DNA of 64,000 nt from Coriaria nepalensis (lineage: Eukaryota; Streptophyta; Magnoliopsida; Cucurbitales; Coriariaceae). Positions 11,829 to 23,689 of the stretch are shown one piece after another. Within the stretch, counting starts at the first letter, position 1; each line of letters starts with the position of its first letter. The notes under the pieces are model-generated. The model was given only the letters and a program-made list of their open reading frames with translations, made no database searches and was not told where the DNA came from. Where the stretch lies: assembly GCA_027186245.1 (NCBI GenBank), contig CP114481.1, forward strand, positions 1,374,001-1,438,000, written 5' to 3'. A program made the position numbers and the translations under genes.

Positions 11829-14800
11829 ATGATGTCCAGATCGTATACAAATCTCTTAGATCTAGCGTCCGGAAACTTTCCGGTAATGGGCCGGGAAAAG
11901 AAACGGCTGCCCCGAGTAATGACCGTTCCAGGTGTCATTTCCGAGCTAGATGATGATCAAGCCAATAGTGTAACTTCAGATGCACCATCTTCTGCCGTTC
12001 AAGACCGAATAATCATAGTATCAAATCAGTTACCAGTCAAAGCTAAACGTAGACCGGATAATAAAGGGTGGAGTTTCAGTTGGGACGAGGACTCCTTGTT
12101 ATTACAGCTAAAAGACGGATTACCCGAGGATATGGAGGTTCTATATGTAGGCTCGTTAAGGGTCGATGTAGATTTTTCCGAGCAAGATGATGTCTCTCAG
12201 CTTTTATTGGACCGGTTTAAGTGTGTTCCTGCATTCTTACCGGCTGATATTTTGTCTAAATTCTATCATGGATTTTGTAAACAGAATTTATGGCCATTGT
12301 TTCATTACATGCTCCCTTTTTCGGCTAGTCATGGTGGAAGGTTTGACCGTTCATTATGGGAAGCTTATGTGGCGGCAAATAAGATCTTTTCACAGAGGGT
12401 GATTGAGGTGATAAATCCGGAAGATGATTATGTTTGGATCCATGATTACCATTTAATGGTTCTTCCTACTTTCTTAAGAAGAAGATTTAATAGATTGAGA
12501 ATGGGGTTTTTTCTTCATAGCCCGTTTCCTTCTTCGGAAATATACAGGACTTTACCTGTAAGAGAAGAAATTCTAAAAGCCCTTTTAAATTCGGATCTCA
12601 TTGGATTCCATACATTTGACTATGCCCGACATTTTCTCTCTTGTTGTAGTCGAATGTTGGGTTTAGAGTATCAATCCAAAAGGGGTTATATTGGGTTGGA
12701 ATATTACGGAAGAACTGTTGGGATTAAGATCATGCCTGTTGGAATCCACATGGGTCAGATTGAGACAGTTTTAAGACAAGCCGATAAGGAGTGGAGAGTA
12801 GGGGAGCTTAAACAACAATTTGAAGGAAAAACTGTGTTGCTTGGAGTAGATGACATGGATATTTTTAAAGGTGTTAACCTAAAGATTTTGGCAATGGAGC
12901 AGTTATTAAAACAACACCCGAAATGGCAAGGAAGAGCTGTTTTGGTCCAAATTGCAAACCCAGCTCGAGGAAGTGGAAAGGATCTAGAGGAAATCCAGGA
13001 AGAAATCCGTGTAAGTTGTAAGAGAATCAATGATAGTTTTAGACGAACAAATTATGAACCCATTGTCTTCATTGATAAAACTGTTTCTTTAAGTGAAAGA
13101 GCTGCTTATTACACCATTGCAGAATGTGTTGTTGTAACAGCTGTAAGAGACGGAATGAATCTTACACCTTACGAGTATATAGTATGTAGGCAAGGAATCT
13201 CTGAAGCAGAATCTAGCCTGGAATCTAATGGTCCGAAAAAGAGCATGTTGGTAGTTTCAGAATTTATCGGATGTTCCCCCTCCTTAAGTGGGGCCATTAG
13301 GGTCAACCCATGGAACATAGAAGCAACGGCCGAGGCAATGAATGAGTCAATTTCAATGCCAGAGGGAGAGAAACAGTTAAGGCATGAGAAGCATTATAGA
13401 TATGTTAGTACACATGATGTTGGGTATTGGTCTAAGAGCTTCTTCAATGACATGGAAAGGACATGTAAGGACCATTTTAGAAGAAGATGTTGGGGAATTG
13501 GGTTGAGCTTCGGGTTTCGTGTCGTGGCTTTGGACCCGAGTTTCCGGAAGCTGTCTATTGATGCCATTGTTTCGGCTTATTGTCGGTCGAAGAATCGGAC
13601 TATACTTTTGGATTATGATGGGACCGTTATGCCCCAAACCTCGATTGATAAGAAACCTAGTTATGAGGTTATCTCGATCATTAATGAACTATGTAGCGAT
13701 TTGAAAAATACCGTTTTTGTTGTTAGTGGAAGAGGAAGGGAGAGTTTAGGGCAGTGGTTTGCTCCATGCAAGAAACTTGGGATTGCAGCTGAACATGGGT
13801 ATTTTATAAGGTATTTTATTTATTTATTATTTATTTTATTATTATTTATTTATTTTTCTTGTCTTGCACATAAGTTGGTTTGTTTTCAGGTGGTCGGCAA
13901 ACGAGGAGTGGGAAAATTGTGGGCAGAGTGGGGATTTTGGATGGATAGAGATGGCTAAGCCGGTTATGAATCTATATACGGAGGCGACTGATGGGTCCTC
14001 CATTGAAACTAAGGAGAGTGCTTTGGTTTGGCACCATCATGATGCAGACCCAGGTTTTGCGTCGTGCCAGGCTAAGGAGTTGTTGGACCATCTAGAAAGT
14101 GTTCTAGCCAATGAACCTGTAGCTGTCAAAGCTGGTCAGTTTATTGTTGAAGTAAAGCCACAGGTTAGATACCTCATGCTCTCCCTTATTTTTCTGAAGA
14201 AATTCGCAAAATTGAATGACATTCCTTTTTTGGGTCCTTTTCCTCAATAGTTAATTGGTTGGGGGTGTGAAACAGGAAGCTCTTAGGATCCAAGTAGAAG
14301 CTAAGGGAAAAATATATCTGATCAGAGTAGTGGGCTTATCTATTCTTATACACTTTAGGTCATTATCTAGAGTACAAAAAAGATGATAAAAGGTTGGAAA
14401 GTGTTTAGAATTATGCCACTAGTTTATACCTTGATATATCCGTTAATCCTTGGACCATTAAGGACTACCCACTTAAAAAATGGCATCTTGACTGAAATGG
14501 GTTCGGCCCATTGGAACAACATCAAACCCAAACTGAAACTGGAGTTTAGTTAGTTAGATTCTGTGGGTCTAAATTGGAGTTTTGAGTACAAAATTTTTGT
14601 ATGATTGTTTTGTTAGGGTGTGAGCAAAGGGTTAGTTGCTGAAAGGATATTCACTAAACTAGCCGAGAAAGGAAGGCAGGCCGATTTCGTCCTTTGTATA
14701 GGGGATGACCGATCGGATGAAGAAATGTTTGAGATCATAGACAGTGCAATGGCAAGTCAGACCCTATCTTCCAACACATCAGTTTTTGCCTGCACTGTCG

Positions 14801-14913
14801 GACAAAAACCAAGCAAGGCAAAATACTACTTGGACGATACAACAGAAGTCATTAACATGCTTGAGGCCCTAGCGGAAGCTTCCGATCCCTCTTCACCCCC
14901 TGAGTCACCTTGA
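11829..14913 (+). CDS. TPS7: Class II trehalose-6-phosphate synthase/phosphatase-like protein (TPS7-like)
   Basis: Three exons, 11829-13810, 13890-14163 and 14617-14913, join in frame with GT-AG introns to give 850 aa, the usual length for class II plant TPS. The start MMSRSYTNLLDLASGNFPVM is the conserved N-terminus of the TPS5-7 group. A glycosyltransferase-20 domain spans roughly residues 60-545. A HAD-type phosphatase domain follows, with motif I LDYDGT near 594-599, VVSGRGR, and GDDRSDEEMF at 781-790. Class II proteins generally have little or no synthase activity and are thought to act in trehalose-6-phosphate/SnRK1 sugar signalling. No breaks are seen. Upstream lie a probable leader intron, short uORFs and G-box motifs. 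The family call is firm. TPS7 rather than TPS5/6 rests on remembered sequence. Confidence 0.95.
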
Positions 14914-15777
14914 GACCAACAATGAATAAAAGGAAAAAAAAATTGAATATTTTCCTTCCAGAAAAGAGAAATTCCTTTCTCCGGTTGTGAATTTATTTAT
15001 TTTTCTTTCTTATCTCTTTCCGGAATAAAAAATGCTGGGAAATTTGTACACAAAAGCCGATGTTTGGCTCGATAAGAGGGGAAAATGTGCCGATAAAAGA
15101 TGGTAGGTAAACGCAGTTTTAGTAGGGATAGTAAGTATATACTGGTTTCAGGTTTTTTTTTTTCTCTCTTTGAATCTTGCTGTCATCTTTCTGGGGTGTA
15201 TCTTTTTATTTACTTTTAATTTAGTTATAAAAATTCTGTAAATTTACCTGTAGCCAGAAATTTGCTGTTCAAGTTTATAACATGTATGCATACTTTTTTC
15301 TCTTTACCTTCTTGATGTCATATAATTTTTTCTACCCAGTATTGAAATGTAGTTTGTACTTTGTAAGCCTAAATTTGCCGACAAAAACAACTTCCATCGA
15401 ATTTCTTTTCAGATTAATTTACTTGTTTTTATTTGGATTTCTGTTTGGTTCGAGGGATTCTATTTTCCATCTAGAAAAGTGAGCCGCCTAAAGGAATCTA
15501 AATCGTTCATCAAAAGTTGTTTGGAACGTTCCAAGGACCCTATCAAACTTGACTTGGCGTATGGATGCATGCCTCGTTTCTTTCTTTCTTTCTTCATCTT
15601 TTTTCCATCCGAAAGTGACATCAAAATTTAAAGCGATGCATATTAGTTATTGTGATGGATTTTGCGAGTCTAAACTGTACAAGATGAAGTTTTCGACTAT
15701 TTTCCGGGCCCACCTCACACAAACGTCCCTTGGAACTATAAAGGTAAGATTGTCCTTGGTCAGATTGGATCCCTGAC
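14914..15777. other. TPS 3' flank and spacer
   Basis: Contains the presumed TPS 3' UTR (TTTTATTT-rich) and then unannotated spacer. No gene seen. Confidence 0.5.
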
Positions 15778-15829
15778 TGCATCGGAAGCGATTTGATCTA
15801 GTTCTGAAGATCAAATTGCTTCCGATGCA
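15778..15829. repeat. 22-bp near-perfect hairpin
   Basis: The arms TGCATCGGAAGCGATTTGAT(CT) and its complement pair with a single mismatch around an 8-base loop (AGTTCTGA). The arm word recurs in part just downstream (TTCGGAAGCAATACC). It could be a tiny foldback remnant. It is too short to propose a microRNA gene. Confidence 0.7.
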
Positions 15830-16478
15830 ATACCGATGTATCTTGTTCGGAAGCAATACCAAGCTCTTGGATCCGTATGGTTGACACGGTCCATGAAGAT
15901 ACCGAGGGTGTTGAGTCCCGGTAGTTTGCCTACATGATGTATCTTACGATGAGTAATTCCTACAAGTACATAGTATATACTATATACCTACGAAAGCCAT
16001 AGTCAACTGCTAATTACATTCTCATTTTCTCGCAGCTTTCTTGTATTTGTGCATGGTCATTTCCTTTGTTTAGACGTAGTCTCTTGCCAAGTACTACGTA
16101 GTACTTGAATGTTATATAAGCTTTCGAACTACGTTGCTTAGAATTCAAAGAGTTTAACCTCGGATATTTCATACATTTTTCTTATTAGAAGTGTTACATC
16201 TCAATTTGTCATATTCAAAAAATCATGTGCATCGGAATTAAGGTCACAAACGATCGACAATTGAGATTTTCTACAAAGTCTCTACACGCTCTTCATCGTG
16301 ATCGTAGTTAAGAATAAGCCGTCAGTATGGCATGCCTGATAGGATGCCAGCTGTCTGTGTGACATCCGACCGGTCCAGGAGTATCCAACATGAGACGGAG
16401 ATCATTGAGGTGGAGTTCGGATTTGGTACCTACCACATTTGATGCCCGCCGTGCCTTCAAATGAGAAAAGGGATGCTT
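15830..16478. other. Intergenic spacer
   Basis: No gene, RNA or repeat I can support. Confidence 0.5.
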
Positions 16479-16737
16479 TGCCTACCAAGCTTCATGCCTT
16501 CTCTATTTATGGATCCATCATGACCAATCATTTTTCATCGAACGGTCAAGAACATGCCACCTCACTTGAGGCTAAAAATGAGCCGATGCCAACTCACATA
16601 AGGCTAAAAATGAGTCGACTATATGGAAAAATGCTCATTTTTAGCTGCAAGTGACGTGACATATTCTTGACTGTTCGATGGAAAATGAGTGGTTAGGATT
16701 GGTCCTTAGGCAGGAAAGGCATAGAGCTTGGTAGGCA
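16479..16737. mobile_element. 259-bp foldback MITE-like element
   Basis: Both ends read TGCCTACCAAGCT inward on opposite strands. The two arms (about 16479-16585 and 16625-16737) pair over most of their length, sharing CATCGAAC(G/A)GTCAAGAA and GCTAAAAATGAG. There is no coding capacity. A related single arm (GCTAA, AAAAATGAGCGG, TTTAGTCGACCGCATGGAAAA) occurs at about 17910-17990. The superfamily is not determined. Confidence 0.65.
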
Positions 16738-18019
16738 TGAAATCAATCATCTCTCTTCAAATGAATTCCATTTACTCATTTCCCATCCGATGACTAAGAG
16801 AGCGCTGCTCTTTTTGTTCAAATTCTACTAATATTCGAGAAATTAATTGATATATCGTTAAATATTATGTAGTATGTGGGTATACAGAAGTAAAAATATT
16901 TTAAAAGAATGATAATTTGAATAGTAAGAATATAAATTATGAGTGAATTAAAAATGATAAAATAAAGTGTATATATATTAAGGCAAGATAAATAGTAGGT
17001 GTATTAAATTGAAAGCAATATAAAGTAAATCGAAATATTCTATTAAAATAATGATATATACCGGAAATATATCTGACTTGATTATATAGCGAAAGAAGTA
17101 AGATATAATATTTAACGAGTTACACTAGTGTTTGGAATATAAATCTACTGAATGATGAATAAAAAAAAGATTGCTAAGCTATTTTTGGATGATTGAGGTT
17201 TTAGTATAAGGAATACTTGGTGTATCACACAAGTGGAGCAAAATAATTCATTAAAGGATTGTTTCAAGACTTTGGGCTAAGAGAGTAGTGTTGCACCTTT
17301 AGGGTGATTTTTGTGTTGTAATTTTGGCATAGAGTGACAAAGACGGCAAGCGACTCATATTTACTGGAAAAAGCTTCTCTATTTCAGATTTTACCATTTA
17401 GTCCTTTAAAAATTGCTTCTTTAGTGTTAGGTCCCTTGAATCAGCCAACCATAACTCTTTCTTTTGCAAACAAATCCTTGGATTTGCTTAAAAACCCTTT
17501 TCTATGTCAAAGATCTCTTCTCATTTGGGAGTCAATCCTTGACTATTGCTGAAAAGCCTCTGGGCTTCATAAAAGTTCCTTCTGAATTTTAAAAAATGCC
17601 ATCAAAATCAGCAAATCAGCCACACAAACACATGGGTCGGTCGACCAGCATGATCCGTTGGTCACCAGTCTTGGCTGACCGGTCTTCTTAGTCGACTAGA
17701 TCTTATTGGCCATCTGATCTTTTCAGTTAGTCGAATAGGATGACCAGTCAACCATTTGGCTGACTGATATGAGAATTGGCCAAAACTTGGCCAATTTCAG
17801 CCTATTTAGTCTTTTTCTCAGCTAATTGTTGTATTTTCTTTTATAACTTTTTTTACTTCATTCGATACTTGCCAAGATGATAATTTTGGCATCAATAGTC
17901 ACATTATGATGACTAAAATTTAGTCGACCGCATGGAAAACTATTAATTTTTAGCTAATGTACTCTAAACCATCAATAAAAAATGAGCGGATATGCTTCAT
18001 TTTAAAGTATGATAGACAC
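16738..18019. other. Spacer with TE-like debris
   Basis: No gene. A stretch around 17630-17770 is rich in GGTCGACC/GACCGGTC-like words and may be LTR-derived. A partial arm of the 16479 foldback family lies near 17910-17990. Confidence 0.4.
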
Positions 18020-18285
18020 TTAATGGCTCATTTGGTTTTGATTCTTGCGTAGAATGAGAATGGGTAAAATGATTAGAATGAGAACGAGAATGATGTATTC
18101 CAATGTGTATGTTTGGTTAACTGAAGAATCGACAAATTGATTCTTCAAAGAAGCCGATTCAACCGTTTGGTTAATTGCGGTAATCGCTTAATTATGCAAC
18201 AATTCTAACAATTTTACCCCCAATTTACCCTTACACATAATCATTATAACTTTTACCATAATATAATCTAAGATATACAGATTGA

Positions 18286-18470
18286 CATCTTACATATCGG
18301 CTTAAGACCACAGACTGATATGTAAGATGTCTGTCTAAGATGCAAGACCGACATCTCACATGTCAGACTGAGAGCAGAGGCTGATATGTGAGATATCGGT
18401 ATGAGATACACAGACCAACATCTCACATGTCGGCCTGAGATCACATACCAATATGTGAGATGTACAGACA
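18286..18470. repeat. Three tandem hairpins (ACATCTCACATGTCGG family)
   Basis: Three successive stem-loops spaced about 65 bp apart start near 18286, 18350 and 18418. Each has an arm like ACATCTCACATGTCGG, a purine-rich loop of about 15 bases, and a complementary arm like CTGATATGTGAGAT. Confidence 0.7.
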
Positions 18471-18490
18471 TGTCGTGTAAACTAAAAATT

Positions 18491-18640
18491 ATGATACTCA
18501 ACGGGTTGAGGACTCCATCAACCCGTCGAGTATCATAACTTCTAGTTTACTCGACGGGTCGTGAGGCTTTCAACTCGTCGAGTATCATAACTTCTAATTT
18601 ACTCAACGGGTCGATAGGGCTTTCGACCCATAGAGTAAAC
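18491..18640. repeat. Palindrome cluster, family 1 (second locus)
   Basis: Three tandem palindromes, the first with arms ATGATACTCAACGGGTTGA and TCAACCCGTCGAGTATCAT, separated by AACTTCTA(G/A)TTT linkers. Same family as 9689-9813. Confidence 0.75.
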
Positions 18641-19920
18641 TATCATGTGATACTGATATTGATGATTTTTACGATTGAATATTGATATTAATTTTTGAAG
18701 TGGATGCTTTAGAAGACTTCAAGAAAGAAGATGATATATTTTTTTTATTCATATTTATTTGGTCAAATAATTGAAATTTTGCAAATTTATTGTCGAAACT
18801 GCATTGTGCACATAACTAATAAAAAGCACCAAATATTTTATTAGACCATTATAGTTTCCAACTAAAGTTAACAATTTTCAATTTGATGATTATAAGCAAA
18901 TATTCACTATCTTTATCCTCTCAAAAACATCAAACTATTTACCATAAAAAACTCCTAAAAAGAAACCTAATTTTCATGTACATATGAATCCCAAAAACTG
19001 AAATTTGTTAACCATCCCAAAAATAGTGTCCATATTGACACATAATTAAAAATATTAACCAAACGACTTAGTTTCCACCTTCTACCACCAGATTCTACCT
19101 ACGTTCACTGAGCTTCTCTCTTGTTAGAGACTACATACCTTCTTTGATTTCTATAGCTGTTAGATGCAGAAAATCCTTTATCTCTCTTACTACTGCAGTC
19201 ATACTCTTAGCAATTAGCTTTTTCTCACCTAATTTCTACCTTTTATTATTTGATGAACTCTCTCAACTTTAGAATAAAATCTAGCAAATGAAGGTTAATG
19301 GTTGCAGAAACATTATAGAAAAAATGGTATTTTTGGGGATGATGAAGAACACATAATCGAGAATTCAGGATGATGAATAAAGTGAAGATTCATGAATTAG
19401 AAGCATTTTGGAAGTTGAGAAAGTGAGACATACCTGCTTCATTGGTCAATTTGAAGCTCTTCTGTAGTTCCTTTATCACAGAAATTGGAGCACGAAGGAG
19501 AGAGGCGGTAAGAACTAGAGCAAATGGAAAGTGAATGAAAAATACTCTAGAACGAAAGAACAACAATCATAATTTTTCTTTGTAATAATCTTCTTTTTTT
19601 TTTTTTTGCGTTAAGAAGAAATGAGAGATTTTGAATAATCAAATTTTCTCTTAAATCGATGAACACATAATCAAATGGGTAATCATTTTAAAGAAAAGGA
19701 ATGTTTATTGAGCCGGTTGAAAAATCAAAATATAGGTCCTATTAACTCAACATAACATTTCAAAAGTAACCAAATAATATAAGGAAAATACATTCTATTC
19801 CCCATTTTAGAGAAGCCAAACCAAACAAGCCATTAAAAAAATAAACACCAAATCTTCACTTATCGAGATGGTCTCTGAGTTGGGCAGATATCCAACCGCC
19901 TCTGCCATTTTTGGTCTGAT

Positions 19921-20690
19921 TTAGAGGTGTCAAAACGGGCCGCTCGGCCCGGCCCTTTCAGGCTTTTTCACTATTTAAGGTCGGGCCCGGCTCGACCCGA
20001 AAAAAAGATGGGTTGTGATGGGCTTGGCTCGCTTTGAAAATGTATATCCGTGCTTGGCCCAAAAAGGCCTTTGAGTTTATCCCAGTCTCATCCTGGCTTA
20101 AAATGGGCCGGGTTTGACCAGGCCTTACCGGGCCTAAAATTGGCTTAAATCGGAAAGCCTTTTAAGTTTATTCTGAGCCCATCTAGGTTTAAAATTGGTC
20201 AGGTTCGATCAGGCCTTATTGGAGAGATTATTTGAGATTAAAGAATAAGGATAAGAGATATAACAAAGAATAAAGATAAGAGATTGAGATTAATGATAAA
20301 AAAACTATGAATTATAGAAGAATGAAGATTAATTAAAAATTAGACTATTAGAAGATTATATAAGTGATTGCGAGAGAGTGTGTGTGTGAGGAAAAATTAG
20401 AATGACATAATGAATATTTATAAGAAAAATTCGGATTAAGGAAAAATTTAAAAATTATTTTTATGAGAAAGGTAAAATAAAAAAAAATTTAAAATTTTTT
20501 TTTTATTTCTTCGGAGAGGGCCTGCTGGGCAGGGCCCAGCCGGGCTTGTATGCCGGACTGGGCTAGACCGGCCCTCCGAGTTAGAAAATTTGTCCAAGCC
20601 CGGATCCATATTTGGGTCGGGCTTAGGGCCAGATTTTTCTTCCAAACTATGAACCGAACAAAAAAACCCAAACCCATTTTAATATGTCTA
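19921..20690. repeat. GGCCCGG-rich interspersed repeat
   Basis: Two G+C-rich blocks (about 19930-20220 and 20515-20640) full of GGGCCGGGC / GCCCGGCC words flank an AT-rich centre, with partly complementary composition on the two sides. It resembles non-autonomous elements often seen in plant DNA. There is no coding potential and the family is unknown. Confidence 0.5.
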
Positions 20691-20867
20691 GTCTAATTGG
20701 TTGCGGAGTCGGATATGCCAGTATCCGTAGGATTTAGTGGATAAGAATCAAGAAAAACAAGAACTATACACTTTTTTTTCCCCCCTTAAATCTACGTATT
20801 CACGTGATTTTAGTACATTAAAATATTTTAATATAATAAAAAATAAAATAAAAAACAAAAACAAAAA

Positions 20868-22226
20868 TTAGTAACTCGGCGAGAGCAAATAAACCCGGCT
20901 CTGAACAGTCGTCTCTCCAATCATGAACCCAGGAACGACTGTAAAACCCACTCGAACCTCAGTTCCGCCATCACCAATGGCGTCGTTAAAATCGTTCGAA
21001 CAACAAAATCCCGTCTCTTGACTTGCAGATTCCATGTAAACCTCTGAGAATCTGCTGTTCCTCTTCACCTGGAAAATGCGAATATCTTCATTGATCGAAA
21101 AAGCCAAACAGTGAAGTAGCCAAATCCGCTTCGACATCTCAGCAAACGCGTAGAAGAAATCCGAATCCGGAACGCCTCCAGAATTCAAAATCTTTCTCTG
21201 ATTTAGGTTACCGAATAGAGAGCACTCCATTTTCGCGTGGATGAGGTGGAGGTACTTAGATCGAGTAAATTTTGCGAAAGACGAGTTAGGGTTTTGCAAA
21301 AGGAAGTTTATAGGGCTTATGGATTTCAATTTCTGGAATTTGTTGAAGAAGAGAGAGGGAGAGTCGTTTTGGACGGTGAAATTTTGGTCAATGAAGCCAT
21401 CAAACATGGATTTACAGACAAAAGATTCAAATGCCAAGATTTTATGAGTTGATTTTGACAAAAGACAGTCCGATTCTACGATGACCTCAACTGCAGATTC
21501 AAGGTCCCAACCTGCCGATTCCATTTCCCGCATCATCAATTTCGTAAAACTTCGAATTGATCTTAAAGTAAGGTTGAGAAATCGAACGAAATTGCTAGGA
21601 TTCAGACTGTGAGGTTGAAGGTCATCGAAATTCGATAAAGATCCACTCGAATTTAGTATCTTCTTCTCTAGTTTCTTGTTAGATAAGATATATTCTTCTA
21701 GCTGCTTTTTGAGGTGAATAATTTCCAACTCCTTCTCGTCAAACTCCGTTTCCAGCTTCCTGATGGTGATTCCATACGTCTTCGTCAAGCTCTGCTGTTC
21801 TTGAATCTCAGAAAGCATGAGACTCACCTGAGGCGAAAAATCAAACTCCTTCTTCAGAAAACAGAGCTTAAGCTCAGAAATCGCTTGAAACTCATCCACA
21901 AGGGACTGATCAGCAGCTTGAATCGATTCATTGTTGTAAGGATTCATGGCCATTTGAAGCTCAAAGTAAGAGGCTTTGATTGAAGTAATCCCAGCAAAGA
22001 GCTTTGCAACCGTTGCTTCCATTACTGCTCTATTTCGAGCTTTTTCGCTTTCACTCTTATCGAATCGCAGAGATTGTTTCCCTTCCGTGAAGAAGGGGAC
22101 ATTGTTCGAGGTAAGCCTGGTTACATTTTTCCCGTTGATTAATTTCTGTAATGCTCTTGATAACTTGGAATTCTTTTTCTTCATGAATGATGATGATGAT
22201 GATGATTTGGGTTTGTATGTATCCAT
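20868..22226 (-). CDS. DUF641 family protein (UNE1/GIL1/IRKI-like)
   Basis: A single-exon gene of 452 aa that starts MDTYKPKSSSSSSFMKKKNS. The N-terminus is basic and Ser-rich, with the Ser run encoded by an ATG/ATC-like trinucleotide repeat. The DUF641 region (about residues 60-195) contains RNRAVMEATVAKLFAGITSI, the NPYNNESIQAAD block and a predicted coiled coil (about 140-192). The C-terminal half contains FVRFLNLTLRSIRSFTKLM and ends VVPGFMIGETTVQSRVYL, as in the GIL1/IRKI family. Relatives act in light-modulated gravitropism, as receptor-kinase partners, or in embryo-sac function. The exact role here is unknown. It appears intact and resembles Arabidopsis UNE1 (At1g29300) by recall, and the ERD2 neighbour supports that. 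Confidence 0.85.
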   Translation of the reverse strand: MDTYKPKSSSSSSFMKKKNSKLSRALQKLINGKNVTRLTSNNVPFFTEGKQSLRFDKSESEKARNRAVMEATVAKLFAGITSIKASYFELQMAMNPYNNESIQAADQSLVDEFQAISELKLCFLKKEFDFSPQVSLMLSEIQEQQSLTKTYGITIRKLETEFDEKELEIIHLKKQLEEYILSNKKLEKKILNSSGSLSNFDDLQPHSLNPSNFVRFLNLTLRSIRSFTKLMMREMESAGWDLESAVEVIVESDCLLSKSTHKILAFESFVCKSMFDGFIDQNFTVQNDSPSLFFNKFQKLKSISPINFLLQNPNSSFAKFTRSKYLHLIHAKMECSLFGNLNQRKILNSGGVPDSDFFYAFAEMSKRIWLLHCLAFSINEDIRIFQVKRNSRFSEVYMESASQETGFCCSNDFNDAIGDGGTEVRVGFTVVPGFMIGETTVQSRVYLLSPSY

Positions 22227-23650
22227 AGGCAGATTAAAAGAGTAACAGGGTGAGGTTTTGTTTAGTCTATTAGGGAATGGAATTTGGAGTAAGTTGTGGA
22301 AGAAAACCGGGGAAAGAGAGAGAGAAGTGTTCAGATCTTTTTTAGTTTTCAGTGGAACACAGGGAGCACACTTTGACTAGTTGACGCCGAAGATCTAGGT
22401 AGTGGAAGGAAAAGAGAAAGTAGAGATTTTTAAAGCGCGGGAAAAAATAAAATAAAGATTTAACACGAATTAATTATAAATATGCCTATTGATGCTACCT
22501 TATCAAAGGCCCCACCCTAAATTACTTATGCTAATAATAATAACGTTGTTTGAATCACATGATGAGTACTATTATGTGATTTATAATCCCTGTTTGGTTC
22601 AATTCTCTCACGTAGAGAAGCGTTTAGGTTCCGAGGAGGCCCAAATCAAGAATGAAGTATCTGAAGGGTTCTAACCCGACCCTCCTTAAAGGCTTACTCG
22701 GGTTCTAACCCGACTCTTCTTAGGGCTTACTCAGAGAGTAGTAGATTATTTGAGTAACAAGATGAGTGGTGTTTGAAATTAAGAGGCTAAGAGCCACATT
22801 ATATGAACAGGAATCTCATGTACAACGTTGGAGGCCAACTCATACTTGTTCTAATAATGGAGAAAAAGAAATTCTGCAATCTGCAGCAAAGTGGCAGACC
22901 CCTAAACTCTGATTTATGTGGGACAACTTTTACACGAAATTTTTTTCCCCTTTCTTTTTCAGGAATAATTAACTTAAATTAACTAGTAAATGATCTCAAC
23001 CGGCCGATTAATATTACTCCAAAAGAGTAGAGGTTTGAATCATAAAATTTTTATCTTGCTAGTTCAAATTTTCAGAACTTGAAATTCGAGAACAGAGAAT
23101 AACGCTATTTTGGTTTGAAACACTGTAATATTGACTGTAGTTTGTGGCTTGTGCAGTTACATTCTAGTTTTTTCACTGTTTGGAAGACAAGGTAAAAGAT
23201 AGAAGAAGAAGATTGTCTGTTTTGTTCTCGCTATTTTTTTTTTTTTTTTCTCTTTTTAGTTAGTGGGTAAATAAATTATACTATAACTAATATTCTCATT
23301 AGAGTTAAAGACATGATAGTGATGTTGTGGATATATAGAAAGAAAAACTAGTTAAACTTTTGTTAGAAATAATTGTTAGGCATACCTATGATCTATAATC
23401 TATCTTTAAAGATGGCACTGACAGACATTTTTGTTAGAAATAATTGTTAGGCTATATAGTCCTTACACATTTCACTACTTTAGACAAGACAATATAAAAG
23501 AAAAGTCCCTATGCATTTGCCCTTTTGTCCCTCATGTCATGGTCTAACTAGTCTACTAGCTGACAAGCATCTTTATTTTAGGAAAAGTGGAAAAACAAAA
23601 TGTAGTTGAGGGAGGATAAGTTTGATGACACTACTCTTTACTCTAAGCTA

Positions 23651-23653
<3 letters not shown>

Positions 23654-23688
<35 letters not shown>
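23654..23688. repeat. (TC)n microsatellite
   Basis: About 17 uninterrupted CT dinucleotides. Confidence 0.9.

Positions 23689-23689
<1 letters not shown>

Larger units (their letters stand above)
18024..19832. mobile_element. Probable 1.8-kb non-autonomous DNA transposon
   Basis: The left end TGGCTCATTTGGTT and the reverse complement of the right end, TGGCTTGTTTGGTT, match as terminal inverted repeats with weaker similarity further in. TTAA flanks both sides (18020-18023 and 19833-19836), consistent with a target duplication, although TTAA is itself a palindrome. There is no transposase frame inside. The interior holds two sets of tandem hairpins (18286-18470 and 18491-18640). Confidence 0.55.

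Noticed and set aside
12755..13030. Minus-strand frame within the TPS gene
   Set aside because: Shadow of a strongly conserved coding exon.
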